Of a stretch of DNA of 64,000 nucleotides, positions 13,065 through 25,500 are shown in pieces. The translations under genes and the position numbers were made by a program. This DNA is from Ptiloglossa arizonensis (Eukaryota; Arthropoda; Insecta; Hymenoptera; Colletidae), in the NCBI RefSeq assembly GCF_051014685.1, contig NC_135051.1, positions 16,821,557 through 16,885,556 of the forward strand. The letters run 5' to 3'. The notes under the pieces are model-generated. The model searched no databases. It had not been told where the DNA came from and was given only the letters and a program-made list of their open reading frames with translations. Numbering within the stretch: the stretch's first letter is position 1; each line of letters opens with the position of its first letter.

Positions 13065-13650
13065 AAACCGCATAAAGTACGCTAAATTCCTCGTACTTAC
13101 GGTTGGTTAAATATGCAGCGGAATATCAGAGTGCGGCCGCGATGACCATATCCTTCGTAATATAGTGCGATACTTGCAAGGTATCCTGCATAACTCGAAC
13201 CGGGCAACGGTAGGACGAAGCGCGCCGGGCGAAATAATATTCCTCGGCCATAATTTCGTGCCGCTCGCGCGCACAGCTCGGGGCGTATTTTACCGTGCTC
13301 GGGATACGGGTATCCATAATGCATCCAGAAGATGTAACTCCACCCAACGCTGGTTCCGATATAACGCATCACCGATGCTAAAGGGGAGAACCGGACGTTT
13401 CGAGCGAGCCCGTCGTTAATGTTTCAGCGGCCAGCCGTGGCGGATAAAAAACGTTGTCGCGGACAACACCGACGACAACGCTTATCGAGGTGTACGCGCG
13501 GACGTTTCTCGAGGTCGTGGCCTAGAGAGGGGGGATTGACGCGTGCTACGGGAACGACGATTGTATTTTTAACGCGGAGTTTCGCGCGTTCGACGACACC
13601 GATGGTGTCTCTGGGATCGACTTTCACGTTCGATCGAGAATTATGATCGT
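13065..13650. other. GC-rich island flanking the purine tract
   Basis: CpG-rich, with overlapping frames of 67-91 codons on both strands and no recognised domain. Together with 11341-11708 it forms two GC-rich shoulders around the purine tract. Confidence 0.4.
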
Positions 13651-15820
13651 TTATGTCGTGAATCGATGGAGTAACTATCGAGTAATTCGGTGATCAAAAA
13701 TTATTATATTGTACTGTAGATAGTAACGTACGAGGTGCAAGAGAATAAACTTTGCGTTATTTGTTCTCGAGAGGAATCAATAATAGAAGCCAATTGGTAC
13801 TGAATAGTTTTGGACTCGAAGTTGGTGTTAATTTTATAACACATATTATATAATAAATGTATAATTGTTTTTTAAATTAAGTGTAGAGAGACTTAACCAG
13901 GAATAAGAACTCGGCAGATAGTGGACTAATTAAATATTCACTTCGTAACTTTTTATCTCTTGTTCGTGAGTAAGGGCTAATAATCAGTACTGCAAACAAT
14001 ATTTTTATTATTCGTAATTAAATATGAATAATAAAAGTAGCTTGTTCAATACCGATTATTAATCGTTACTTATTTATTATATCGACGAACCTACTCTTTA
14101 GCATTTCTTTTCAAAGTTACCGTACATTTTTTCAGGAAAAGATTCGAAAACTTGAAATCCACATACATAAATTGTTCAAACTGGTGTCGTTTTACTACGT
14201 CGCGTATAGTTTAAAATATACGCACGAATTTACGAACCATCCTCGTCGGTTCTCATACGTTCTTTAAAAATCTTTTACATACTCCAGTAAGTTCTATCCG
14301 CTCTTCAAAAATTCTACGTGCAATTTATTCACAGCTGTGACTTTCTTTCGAAAGGAAACAGTCATTTAGTTACTTCTTGGCGGACAAATCGGAGTGAACG
14401 CGCGTAAAGTCGAGAAAATCATTCTAACCATAACTCTCGTGGTGATTCCGTTCTGTCTTCGTCTACGGAGCAATTGTTCACGGTGTGAAACGATCGCGAC
14501 ACGCTGTTTGAGCGTTGTTCAACGATCGAAAAGAAACGAAAAGAAAAAGTCTCCTGAATTTTGACGGAAGCCGCGGTAAATATCGCCGTGGTAAAGTTTC
14601 CGTTTCGTATTTTACGACGTCACAATCGTGTTACGCAAGCAGAGGTTACGCAACCGGACTGTTCATTCGCAAAAACAACCGAATTCCTTGGGCTTGGCAC
14701 GATGAACCGCGTTACTGGGAAGCGAAATATTTTCGAGCGTCCATTCGAGATGTTCGATTCTCGCTTGAGGTGAGTTTACAAAAGAACTACCGATCGACCG
14801 TGATCTAGACACGTCGAAAAAACTGCAAAATCTGTGTACAATTTTGGTCACGTGATCTTCGTTTACTCTCTTGGGCAGAAAGTATAAATAATACCATGGA
14901 AAAGAAAACACGTTACGATTGTTGACCCTTTACACTCGAAACACAACTCTCATTCGTCATAGAATTTAGTACATTAACTTGCCTCGTATTGCATCGTGAA
15001 TGATTGTAAAATTTTACGTTTGAATGTTGCACGTCTTGTAAAATGTAAAAATGTACGAAATATCGAGATAAGAAGTTGTGCTTGAAAGTGCAGGTAATTT
15101 TTGTTTTAAGAAATTTCATCAAACTTGTTCGAGTCATGAAACTTTCAGGGTATGAGTTAGTGGTAAATAGGAAGAATCTAACGCACGATGAAACTAGAAT
15201 ATAACTTTCAACTAGTATATAATTTTCACAATTTGTAGAATTTAGAACTACCCCTAGGCAACTGCTTGGGTTAATCGTAATTGTCGTTTCCATGTCACAA
15301 GCTTTGCAAAAAATTGAGAACTAAGTATACACGTGTGTGTGTAAGGGTTCTCGAAGAAGTTGACAGGCAGAAAAGTGTCTCGTCTGCACTATGCCTGTAA
15401 AAGAAAGTAGGGTAACACACGATGGACACGAATATCGAAGTCGTAAAGCGTATCGTGAATTAGTTGCTCTGTATCTCTCTCTCTCTCTCTCATTTCACTG
15501 TTAGAGTACCGTGTATATCGTTACTTAGAACTTAAACGTTCTTGCGATAACAACTAAATGGGAATTAATAATAGCACTCCTCCTTCGGGCTAGTTTGTAG
15601 ACCACTTCTACTTCGCCGAGCCATTCATTTTGCTACTCTTAATGGTACCAGTCGTGAACGCAATAAGGCACACATGTGTGATATGCTCGTGTAACAAAAT
15701 GAGTACAAATAGCTCTCAAAATATTGCAAAACACTGGAGCGAATTGCTAATAATAAATTATACAGACGATACGAAATATGCAAACAGCTCCCACATATCA
15801 AACTTCAATCTTGAACTTGT
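13651..15820. other. AT-rich stretch with one moderate-GC block (14350-14800)
   Basis: Mostly AT-rich. The block at 14350-14800 holds two overlapping plus-strand frames (70 and 97 codons) and a GAGGTGAGT donor-like site at 14766-14774. That is not enough to call an exon. A short CT microsatellite lies at about 15471-15491. Confidence 0.4.
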
Positions 15821-15821
15821 C

Positions 15822-16520
15822 AGAACCGATGGCTGCAAATATTCTCTTGTACCTTTCATACTTCTTCAAATACACTGAAACGTAGCTTTAAAACACACTG
15901 TTGCAAATAATCTCTTGTACCTTTCATCGTTTCTCAAACACACCGAAAGGTACTCTCATTGTTGCAAATAATCTGTGTCATACTTCTTCAAACACACTGA
16001 AATGCACTCTCGAAAATCCATTCTGGCAAACAATCTCTGGTACCTTTCGTGCTTCTTCAAACACGCTAAAACGTAGCCTTGAAACTCATTATTGCAAATA
16101 ATCTCTTGTATTTTTCATCGTTTCTCAAACATACTGAAAGGTACTATCATTGTTGCGAATAATCTCTTGTACCTGTCACACTTCTTCAAACACACTGAAA
16201 TGCACTCTCGAAAACCCATTCTGGCAAACAATCTCTGGAACCTTTCGTGCTTCTTCAAACACGCTAAAACGTAGCCTTGAAACTCATTATCGCGAATAAT
16301 CTCTCGTAGCTTTCATACCTCTTCAAACGCATACTTCCTCAAAACGTGCCCTCAAAATTCATTACAGCAAATAATCCGCTACACCTTTCGTACTTTCTCA
16401 AACACACCGAAACGTACCCTCGAAACACATTGTTGCAACTGAACTCTTCAACTTCTCATGCTCTCTCAAACATATTGAAACGTACCCTCGAAATACCTGC
16501 GAAATACACACACTTGCAAA
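15822..16520. repeat. Higher-order repeat, about 66-base subunits, 198-base block
   Basis: Units of the form TTGCAAATAATCTCTTGTAC, then CTTTCATRCTTCTTCAAACA, then CACTGAAACGTASYCTCGAA repeat about ten times. Three subunit variants recur as a larger block: the variant with TTCTGGCAAACAATCTCTGG starts at 16021 and 16219, a period of 198. Confidence 0.88.
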
Positions 16521-16951
16521 TAATCATAACTCCTACCCTTGCACCTTTCAAACTTCCCCAAACCTTTCGTCATCTGCAACGCCTCGTCACTGACAGTTCC
16601 CGAAAAAATAGCCAAGTATCAAACTATTTTCAATCTCGATACTGCCACTGCTCGACCTCTCGACGACTATTCTTATCATCGAAGAATCTTCAGAATCGCG
16701 ATCCCTGTACGCTCACCGTAAAAATTCGCAAACGACGAAATTCCCGACGATGTTCAAAATATGTCAAAGACCGGAGTCGAGGTGCAAATGGACCGCAAAT
16801 TCACATGGACTGGTTTACACGGCGAGGTAGCGCCGGTTCCGTCAGCTCGATTGCATTTACGGATGAATTTCTCAAGGCAGTGGGTGTTCGTGACACAAGG
16901 ACGAAGGATTGCGCTCCGACTCCGACAACTCCGCGGGCTACGTGTCCGGGA

Positions 16952-17006
16952 ACGTACGGAAATAATTGTTGCATATTTAATGAGGCGTAAGGTAACAGGG
17001 TCACGC
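16952..17006 (+). repeat. Dispersed AT-core element, copy 1
   Basis: Contains ACGTACGGAAATAATTG followed directly by TTGCATATTTAATGAG, then GCGTAAGGTAACAGGGTCAC. The first 33 bases or so are identical to copy 2, which starts 174 bases downstream. An AT core (TAATTG, TGCATATTTAAT) is set in CpG-rich flanks. Homeodomain or POU binding is only an inference. Confidence 0.7.
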
Positions 17007-17125
17007 CGGCGTGGCACCAATTTCCTCGCGGAAAATTTACCATTTTCGCAGCGGCCCCGTGGAGCCCTGAACAAGGGTTGCTTCGAAGCATCACGAAACG
17101 ACCAGGAACGACTACGTGCCTGGCT

Positions 17126-17180
17126 ACGTACGGAAATAATTGTTGCATATTTAATGAGACGGAAGGCGACAGGATCAACG
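17126..17180 (+). repeat. Dispersed AT-core element, copy 2
   Basis: Identical to copy 1 over the ACGTACGGAAATAATTG and TTGCATATTTAATGAG segments and similar over the following GRCGKAAGGYRACAGGRTCA. A weaker match upstream (CTACGTGYCYGG) suggests a 174-base local duplication. Confidence 0.7.
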
Positions 17181-17339
17181 GCTGCCTCTTTCCCGTGTTC
17201 TATCCGGACCATCGTTGAACGTGGCGCGGCTACGCTCGATCTTCGTCGGGAAATGGATCAATTTCGAGGATACCACGATACCACACGAGACACGGAACGT
17301 AAATTAACGCATCCTCGTTGATAACGGTAATCATCCACT

Positions 17340-18030
17340 CTGCGATGGCTATTGGTATCGTTTTGCATCGAAACATTCTTGTCAATTTTAATGCGTTCGG
17401 AGGAAAGGACGATCATATAGTTACGAGTTTGAAGCGGTTTAAGAAAGAGATATATTCAATGAGCGTAGCTCTATTTTTCTCATTTCTGATGCTCTAACCG
17501 AATAACTATAACGGCCTAGGAGAAAAAAAAAATTCATACCGTTGTAATCGTGCAAGTTTCTACTTTCAAATGCAGAAGGAATTATTCGAATTCGTCAATA
17601 ATTTCGCGAGATATACGTGTTCGAAGCGAAGGGAACATTGAGAACGCAACAAATTTTTCCCACTTCTGATGCTCTAACCGAATATCTATAATGGCCTAGG
17701 GGAAAATACGATCGACGTGGAAATTTCTATCGAATAAAGCTTCCAATATCTACTTTATTCCTAACAGGTGATTTCTAATATCTTGAAATACTTCCAAGAC
17801 TTTATTTCATATTTATCGCAGAATTGATCCGAATTTTACAGTCTTATTTAAGGTCACCTGTTATCTCCGATCCAGAAAGTCTAACCTACGATGGTTCACC
17901 GGTGGTATCGACTGGTATCGGTGGTAAAAGCATTGTTGTCAATTCTAAAGCATTCAGGGATCAGGATAATCACATGGTTACGAATTTATAGCGGTTTGAG
18001 AAATGAGATACGATCGATGGGAAAACTTCC
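17340..18030. repeat. Diverged local duplications (about 177 and 555 bases apart)
   Basis: CTTCTGATGCTCTAACCGAA plus TAWCTATAAYGGCCTAGGRG occurs near 17485 and 17662. A segment with TTGTCAATTYTAAWGCRTTC, then GTTACGARTTTRWAGCGGTT occurs near 17371 and 17937. The two spacings show overlapping duplication events. No coding sense is apparent. Confidence 0.75.
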
Positions 18031-19108
18031 ATCGACCATAGCTACACAATATCTGCTTCATTCGCAATATACAATATTTCAAGAGTTTGGTTCGACTTTA
18101 TTTTATATTTACAGTCGGTTCAAATTCGGTAAATTTTTACTTAAAATTATCGCGTGGTTTCATTTCAGATTTTATTCCTAGAATCCTTTCGATGTATACG
18201 GATCAACGATGTAAACAAACGTTGATTTTGTTTCGATCCCCTGCCTCCTCTTGATTAAGTACACGAGAAACGTATTCAACTGAAGGTCACTTCTTCGACT
18301 GTGAATTACGTCATAACGAGGCAATTGTCTTTGATACCCAAGTGTAATATATTATCCTTTCATATTTTGAAATAACGAATAGTAACACAACCGGTTCTCT
18401 CCAATACTTTTACACTACCCGATTAATTAACAGAAGAATATGACAAGCCGGTGAAGAATTGCTCGAAATTTTCTTTACTCCCTTCCTTTCAAGGTTTATC
18501 TGCATCCTTATTTCAATAGAAATAATTGATTCCTCCGCGATAAGTGATTATTAAAAACAGTGTCGTACAACACATCGACCGTTATAAATAATATTACCAA
18601 AAAAAAATTCCCAATATTCCCCCTCCCACAGTTTTTATTACCCCCCAACACAAAGGATTACCATATTAGAAATCGAGTTCTCAGAATAATTCTCAATGCA
18701 TCAAAATTACAACTCTACCCTTTCAGCTAATTGAGTGCTGATCAAACGAATGCAATCTTCTCCCATCCTCTCTGTTCCGTTCGTTACAGGAGGATAAAAC
18801 ATTAAAGGAATGATAATAAATGGCCCAGCAATCAGCTTCGCAACGCCAGTGCGCGTAATGCTCTCATTATCAGATACAAAAGCACTTGGCGGTCTTTTGT
18901 CTACGAATTAGGAATAACAATTCTCTCGGGTGTTCACCAATTGGAGAAAAGTGGGGAAACGATCGGCGCACGGAGCGGTCTTGGCCATTTTCAGCAAACT
19001 TAATTCCGAAAATAATTGTGCATTTAATGAGGCAAGGGGTAATAGGGTCACCCTCTTGCCACGCTTAGCTACCCTCGGTGCGTTTTATAAGCACCTTAAG
19101 TTAAACTC
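18031..19108. other. AT-rich stretch
   Basis: Nothing recognisable except the third copy of the AT-core element near its end. Confidence 0.45.
19006..19056 (+). repeat. Dispersed AT-core element, copy 3 (diverged)
   Basis: CCGAAAATAATTGTGCATTT followed by AATGAGGCAAGGGGTAATAG and GGTCAC matches copies 1 and 2 with small deletions. It lies about 2 kb from the first two and is not part of a tandem array. Confidence 0.55.
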
Positions 19109-19176
19109 CTTCTTCTTCTTCTTCTTCTTCTGCTTCTTCTTCTTCTGCTTCTTCTTCTTCTTCTTCTTCTTCTTCG
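19109..19176 (+). repeat. (CTT)n microsatellite
   Basis: Runs of CTT broken by CTGCTT interruptions over about 68 bases. The phenylalanine-rich frame across it is a shadow. Confidence 0.95.
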
Positions 19177-21507
19177 CCTTTGCTTTTATTGGCTCCATTC
19201 TCTCTCGTGTAACTCGCGCACGCTGCGCGCGCGACCTCGCTTGGTAATTAATTTAGTTTTGCAATTTCTCCCGCCGAAGGAACGCCGGCGTTCTGTAATT
19301 TACGTTCGTTCCACCAGGCTGTCTTCCTCCTAGCTTTGCTTTGACTTTGTACATCCGAGAAGTCGTCCCAGGTTTGTTTACCTGCGTGCTTCCGTTGAAT
19401 TTATCGATCGAGAACTCGGCAAATATGGTGTCGGCCTGTTCGAAAACTCGCGCGGAATTATTCGCGTGATTCTCGCCGAATTGGAAATATTATGCACGAT
19501 TCGAAGCACCAGCGAGAGAGTGAGAATACCGCGAAGAGATTAAGATTATGCTGATAATCTTATCGACTCTTTATTAAGGAAAAATCAAGTAAAGACCATG
19601 TGCCAGAGAGGATGACCAAAGAATATTAATATCGAGAGCTTTCTATTTTTCTTTCTGTTTTTATTTTCAGTTCGTTATTTCTCCCAAGGATAAACTTTAT
19701 GTATTTTTGTTTCGTCGATACAGTTTTGTACGTTATTATTCTAATATAAATATAAATTTGTTCATTTCCTAAGAGTGAGTAATACACATACAAGTTTATT
19801 CATTTCCTAAGAGTAAGTAATATAAATATAAGTTAATTCATTTCCTAAGTAATGTAAATATAAGTTTGTTAATTTCCTAAGTATAAGTAATACAAATACA
19901 ATTTTCTTCATTTTCTCAAACCTAGTAAGTTTATTCAAATGACGTAAGATTGAAAGATCTGCAAATCAAAATCGCCAAGTGCGAATTAAATCGAAAGAAT
20001 CGATCGATAGGGTGTTGTTCCTGGTTAAACTTTTAATTCGTTTGGATATTGACGAGCATGGATCGTTTTTTTTTTTTTTTGTTTTCCGAGGGTGTAGAAA
20101 GACCCTTGTCGGGTTCGAAGTTTCATCGCAACGAAGCCAGTTGGACCAATTACATAGTTATGCGACGAAGGACAACAAAATGAAAGTAACGAGCACGGTG
20201 CAGAGACGTGGAAGTTAAGCGACAACGATGATGCAATTTCCAGGCTCCCTCACGGGCGAATTATTTCGTTGGGAATGAACGTAAATTCAAACTGTTTTCA
20301 ACCAGTGATACCTATCAATTTTACGATAACGTTGCCGTGTTATGTCACTGGAAAATTTAATGCGAATAGGATTACTTGCCGTGCTATAATAGTTAAAGTA
20401 ACTTAGAAAGTGGACGCTGGTGTACCAGCTTCGGAGTGGTTGGTTAATTAACTTTCGCCTCGAGATATTCCTCAAAAAGTAACACGTTTCAGGCGTACGT
20501 GTCATAAATCAACCATTAGAAAGTCCAACAGTTGGCTTAAGAACGGTAATTACTCGGATGATTGAATTTCTCGGTATCGAGCTACAGATGCTTCTCGATG
20601 CTCGCGCTACGATGATTTTCTGTGCTTTCGTTGCTTTTCTTCTCGAGCCGGAGAAGTGATCTATGACGTCCAGAGCTGACGTATATTTTTATACCAAACC
20701 ATAAAACCATGATCCCAAGTTACGATTTTAAGTACGTATTATATAGTCTTAACTTGTAAATCCTGTAAATCTGTAATGTTTTTTGTAGTCTTAAACTTCA
20801 TCAGTCTTGACACTAATAATGTACAGGTTTACTAGTTCTGGATAAACGATAATCTTAACGAAAGGTTCGTTTGAATTGCAACGAGAATTCGAGCGAGATA
20901 ATGGGTTAATTTTTCTAATAAATTGGTGAATTTGACTGACTCATGGTGTACGTGAAGATGGTCTCGTTGTGAAGAACTGACAAGATAAAATAAGAAAGAA
21001 TATCATGTAAAAGACTCTGGATAGTTAGGATCCAGGATAGTTAGGCTACAACGTCACTGTGTAACGAAGAATCCTAATTTCTTGAGTAAGTATACATTTT
21101 AAATATCTTTGTATGTGAACCTTGGAACTCACAATTGTTTAAATCTTCTTTGAATTCATTCTCAACTCCTGATCGAGATCGAGTTTGTGGCACAACATTA
21201 TCTCGAGTCAATACTACTATTTATTTGAAGTTTGGTCAAGAATGAAATTCAATTCAAATATACAAATATTTGATTACAACACCTTTTGCATCCATATGCA
21301 ATAAAAATCCATCAATCGAGAGAATTATATCCACATAGTATCACGAGCCAGAAATATAAAAAGTTATCACAAAAATGTTCAGACAATTATAAATACTAAA
21401 GTTGACGTGACCAAATATTGCGACATGTAAATAATTATTTATCACAAGCTTTAAAATAGTTTCTAAAATATCGCTACGAATTAAGTGCATTTTCAGTTCC
21501 ACCCTTG
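19177..21507. other. Mixed stretch with small 38-base array
   Basis: 19177-19500 is moderately GC-rich and the rest is AT-rich. At 19745-19920 a unit containing TTCATTTCCTAAGWGTRAGT repeats four or five times with about 38-base spacing (anchors at 19763, 19801, 19839 and 19871). No coding signal is recognised in the rest. Confidence 0.55.
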
Positions 21508-22492
21508 ACCAAACATCTAATTAATCATTTGAAAGTGTTCATAATAATTCACTTATCCACTGTATGCACCAGAAACATTATCCACCAATCTGAATCCAAC
21601 CCAGACCTAACCCAGACCTAACCCAGACCTAAGCCAGACCTAAGCCAAACCTAACCCAGACCAAACTTCGAATAAATAATTTGAACGTGTTCATAATAAT
21701 TTACTTATCCAGTGTATGCACCACAAACATCATCCACCAATCTGAACCCAACCCAGACCTAACCCAGACCTAAGCCAGACCTAAGCCAAACCTAACCCAG
21801 ACCAAACTTCGAATAAATAATTTGAAAGTGTTCATAATAATTTACTTATTCACTGTATGCACCACAAACATCATCCACCAATCTGAACCCAACCCAGACC
21901 TAACCCAGACCTAACCCAGACCTAAGCCAGACCTAAGCCAAATCTAACCCAGACCAAATTTCGAATAAATAATTTGAAAGTGTTCATAATAATTTACTTA
22001 TCCAGTGTATGCACCACAAACATCATCCACCAATCTGAACCCAACCCAGACCTAACCCAGACCTAAGCCAGACCTAAGCCAAACCTAACCCAGACCAAAC
22101 TTCGAATAAATAATTTGAAAGTGTTCATAATAATTTACTTATCCAGTGTATGCACCACAAACATCATCCACCAATCTGAACCCAACCCAGACCTAACCCA
22201 GACCTAAGCCAGAACTAAGCCAAACCTAACCCAGACCAAACTTCGAATAAATAATTTGAAAGTGTTCATAATAATTTACTTATCCAGTGTATGCACCACA
22301 AACATCATCCACCAATCTGAACCCAACCCAGACCTAACCCAGACCTAAGCCAGACCTAAGCCAAACCTAACCCAGACCAAACTTCGAATAAATAATTTGA
22401 AAGTGTTCATAATAATTTACTTATCCAGTGTATGCACCACAAACATCATCCACCAATCTGAACCCAACCCAGACCTAACCCAGACCTAACCA
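21508..22492. repeat. 141-base composite satellite carrying telomere-like 11-mers
   Basis: About seven copies. The anchor TTCGAATAAATAATTTGAA recurs at spacings of 141, 152, 141, 141 and 141 bases. Each unit is about 76 bases of unique spacer (TTTGAAAGTGTTCATAATAA onward) plus about 65 bases of an 11-base sub-repeat, CCCAGACCTAA, with variants GCCAGACCTAA and GCCAAACCTAA. I count 16 perfect 11-mers. The one 152-base unit is longer by exactly one 11-mer. On the minus strand the 11-mer reads TTAGGTCTGGG, which I recall as a non-canonical telomere motif of some Hymenoptera. Confidence 0.93.
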
Positions 22493-23994
22493 ATCTGCAA
22501 TCCTCCCGAAAACGTTGACATCCAACCATGGCGAAACGTAACGAAGTGACTTCGATTCGTAGAGTAGGTGTCCAAGCGCGACAAGAAGTAAATTTCTCAA
22601 ACCGGTGACCTACAAGGTTTGCGGTACACCGAAAGCCCCTGGTACGGTAACGCAGACCGCCTCGGTGTCTTCCGATGCAAGAAGAAATACGTTTGTCAAC
22701 CCGTTGACCTAGAACCGTGGCACCAGAAGAGCCTCGATAACAACGACATCCGTCTGTCTCCCCTACGGATTGCTAGCGCCTCGCGATACGGTTACCTCGA
22801 GACGAGATAACGCGACAGTCGTCCCCCGTAAAGAAAACAAACCTTCGTCCTGAACGGGAACCGTTAGAAAAAGGAAGTCGACGAAATATCCCCGGGTAGA
22901 GTATCCGGCTGGCTCGAATTCCATCCGTGTAGCAGAGGTGCAGCTTCGGTGTTTGTGCGAGGAATAAGCGAACGAGGGACAGAGAGTACCAAACGAACGG
23001 ACGTCGCATGAGCTGGCAGCCTGGAACCCCGGAGCCGTGGGTGGGGGTCAAGTGGCAAATATTAGTACGAAAACTGGCGTTGCCGAGCTTGCGAGAGCTT
23101 GGCGACGAAAGCTGCTTAAACGTTCCCTTCCTTCGCCTCCGTTGAACCAGCTCCGGTCCGTTCCCCGTTCCCCGGTCACCGTCCCGCGCCCCGCCTCACC
23201 GAAAAACCCCTCGTTTCTCTGTTACCTACACACCGAGGAAACCAGCAACGGAGCCCTGCAGCCCTCCGTTGCTCTCCAACACAATTCCGCCTCGGCGAAG
23301 TTACCGTGCCTTCCACTCGGTGGTTAAAGCTCCAACAACGGATCCGTTCTGAACGCGGGAGCGAGTGCAGCGGACGCCGGATGAGGAACGTTGAACGGAG
23401 AACGACGACCTGGGAATTGTGGAAGCGATGCTGGGGGGATACACACCGGCAGCCGTAGTAGGATCCGCTGGTAGCGACAATAATAGTGGTAGTATATTCC
23501 TTTGAGGGAGGGGTGAGAGCTCGAGGACGGAAGAAGACTTTTCACGAATCACGTACGTATCCGGTGCACTTATATCCGCGCGTATTTATTACTATATCGT
23601 CTATATATATAATGTACGCTTCGGTGAGACTTCTAATAACGATAATAGCGCAGCCAGCGCTAGAGAGACGACCAGGTGGGAGAGTGTCACGGGGAAACGG
23701 CCGAGACGGAACCATCCGTGCGTACGACTTTTGCTCGTTCCGAGGGATCGGGATACTCGTGCAACCGGCACGAGATTATCGACGGAATATCGGAAACTGG
23801 GATCCTCGAGCGGTGCGCTGCGTTCGGTGAACGTCGATTGTTGGCAAGCCGTGTCTCGAGGAGCGCAGGACGAGACAGAGGGGCAATGGGGAATCTTGCT
23901 GCTACTTGGGGAATGGATCGTCGGCTTCGTGGAAAGTTCCCGTTCGGAAGACTTCTTTTGCTTCAATTTTGGTGGTGATCGGGGAGAGAGGACA
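22493..23994. other. Large GC-rich island
   Basis: About 1.5 kb of GC/CpG-rich sequence with many overlapping frames (up to 159 codons) on both strands. No recognised domain, signal peptide or clear exon boundary. Could hold a promoter or non-coding first exon of an unseen gene; that is inference from composition only. Confidence 0.4.
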
Positions 23995-24420
23995 CTACTG
24001 TTCGAGAGTTCACGAATAACACGTCGATCGAGATCATTGGGGGGAAAGAACATTATTGTTTGAGAGTTCATGAGTAACACGTCGATCGAGATGATTGGGG
24101 GGAAAGAACATTATTGTTTGAGAGTTCGTGAACGACACATCGATCGAGATAATTGTAGGGAAAGAACACTACTGTTTGAGAGTTCATAAACGACACGTCG
24201 ATCGAGATAATTGTAGGGAAAGAGCATTATTGTTTGAGAGTTCATAAACGACACGTCGATCGAGATAGTTGTAGAGAAAGAATATTATTGTTTGAGAGTT
24301 CATGAACAACACGTCGATCAAGATTATTGGAGAGAGAGAACACTACTGTTCGAGAGTTCATGAACAGCACGTCGATCAAGATGATTGGAGAAAACACTAC
24401 TGTTTGAGAATTCACGAATA
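23995..24420. repeat. 58-base minisatellite, about 7 copies
   Basis: Unit contains GAGAGTTCATGAACRACACG then TCGATCGAGATRATTG. Anchors fall near 24003, 24061, 24119, 24177, 24235, 24293 and 24351, a strict 58-base period with substitutions but few length changes. Confidence 0.93.
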
Positions 24421-24529
24421 CACGATAGAACAAACACTTATCAGTGGAAACCATTTTATCGGATCGATGAAGAACCTAGCACCTCGACAGTACATTATTT
24501 AATATTATTATATTATTCTTGTTGCTACG

Positions 24530-25500
24530 GAAAGGTAAACCTGTCACTGAACAGTAGCCAACACGACGGATAAGAACACACTGATCGATTAAACGCTCAT
24601 CAAAGCAAATTGATGTAATCGACGAAGAATTTTACAACCTTGACTAACATTATGTTACAATATTACGTTATTCTCGTTTCTGTGGAAAATCTTACAAGTC
24701 ACTGCACAGTGATTAACTAACCTATCACTTACCGATGCCCTTACCTTGAAAATGATTACCAAGGAAAGACACTGCCAATTAGGGTGCAATAAACATCGAA
24801 GCACTCGTTAAGAACACATCAGCCGATGGTACACCCGCCAATGGAAGCTGATTCAATCTCGACAACTCGACTAAACATTACTTTATAATCTCGTAACATT
24901 ATTATCACTGTTACAGGAAAGCAATCGAGTCACTGAATAGTAGTTAACTCGAATGGCTTATGACTTGCAGATACCTCCAACTTGGAGATGATTACCAAGG
25001 AAAGATACTATCAATTAGGGTGCAATAAACATTGAAGCACTCGTCAGGAACACATCAGCCGACGGAACACTCGCCAATGCAAGCTGATTCGATCTCAACA
25101 CCTCTAAACATTACTTTAACAACTAAACATTACTTTCAAATCTCGTAACATTATTCCCAGTCTCACAGGAGAGCAATGAAATCATTGGACAGCAGTTAAC
25201 TCGAATGGTCTATTACTTGCAAATATTTCCAACTTGGATTTTATAATATTACGTTATTCTGATTCCTCTAGCTAATCTACCAACTCTCTGGATGCTGGTT
25301 AACTCGCCCATCGCTCACAAATACTCCCAATTTGGAGATAATTACCAAGAAAGAACACAACGAGTACTCGAATACTCGTGAAGAACCCAGGAACACACGT
25401 ACCGACTGATCACTCGCTAATGGAAGCTAATTCGGTCTCAACATTTCCACCGAGCATTGCTTCATAATCTCATCACATCCTTTCCACCGTTACGGGATAA
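24530..25500. repeat. Degenerate 236-base duplications
   Basis: GATTACCAAGGAAAGAYACT followed by AATTAGGGTGCAATAAAC is found at 24754 and 24990, and as a weaker, rearranged copy near 25340. Surrounding phrases (AACACATCAGCCGAYGG, CTCGTAACATTATT) repeat in the same order. It is an old, locally duplicated block. Confidence 0.8.

Larger units (their letters stand above)
16521..17335. other. Mixed to GC-rich stretch with open frames on both strands
   Basis: Overlapping frames of up to 214 and 186 codons start inside or beside the upstream repeat array and have no recognisable domains. Much of the plus/minus openness at 16750-17320 comes from the duplicated element described separately. Confidence 0.4.

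Noticed and set aside
12027..13073. 348-codon minus-strand frame, longest in the window
   Set aside because: Translation of the pyrimidine-rich strand of the purine tract (Ser/Leu/Phe/His only). Other frames of the tract are also open.
14515..14808. Exon candidate ending at a GAGGTGAGT donor-like site
   Set aside because: Two phases are open, no acceptor or homology is visible, and donor-like 9-mers occur often by chance.
21508..22492. Possible CRISPR array because of regular spacing
   Set aside because: Whole 141-base units including the spacers are repeated, which is a satellite and not unique spacers between short repeats. The genome is also eukaryotic in character.
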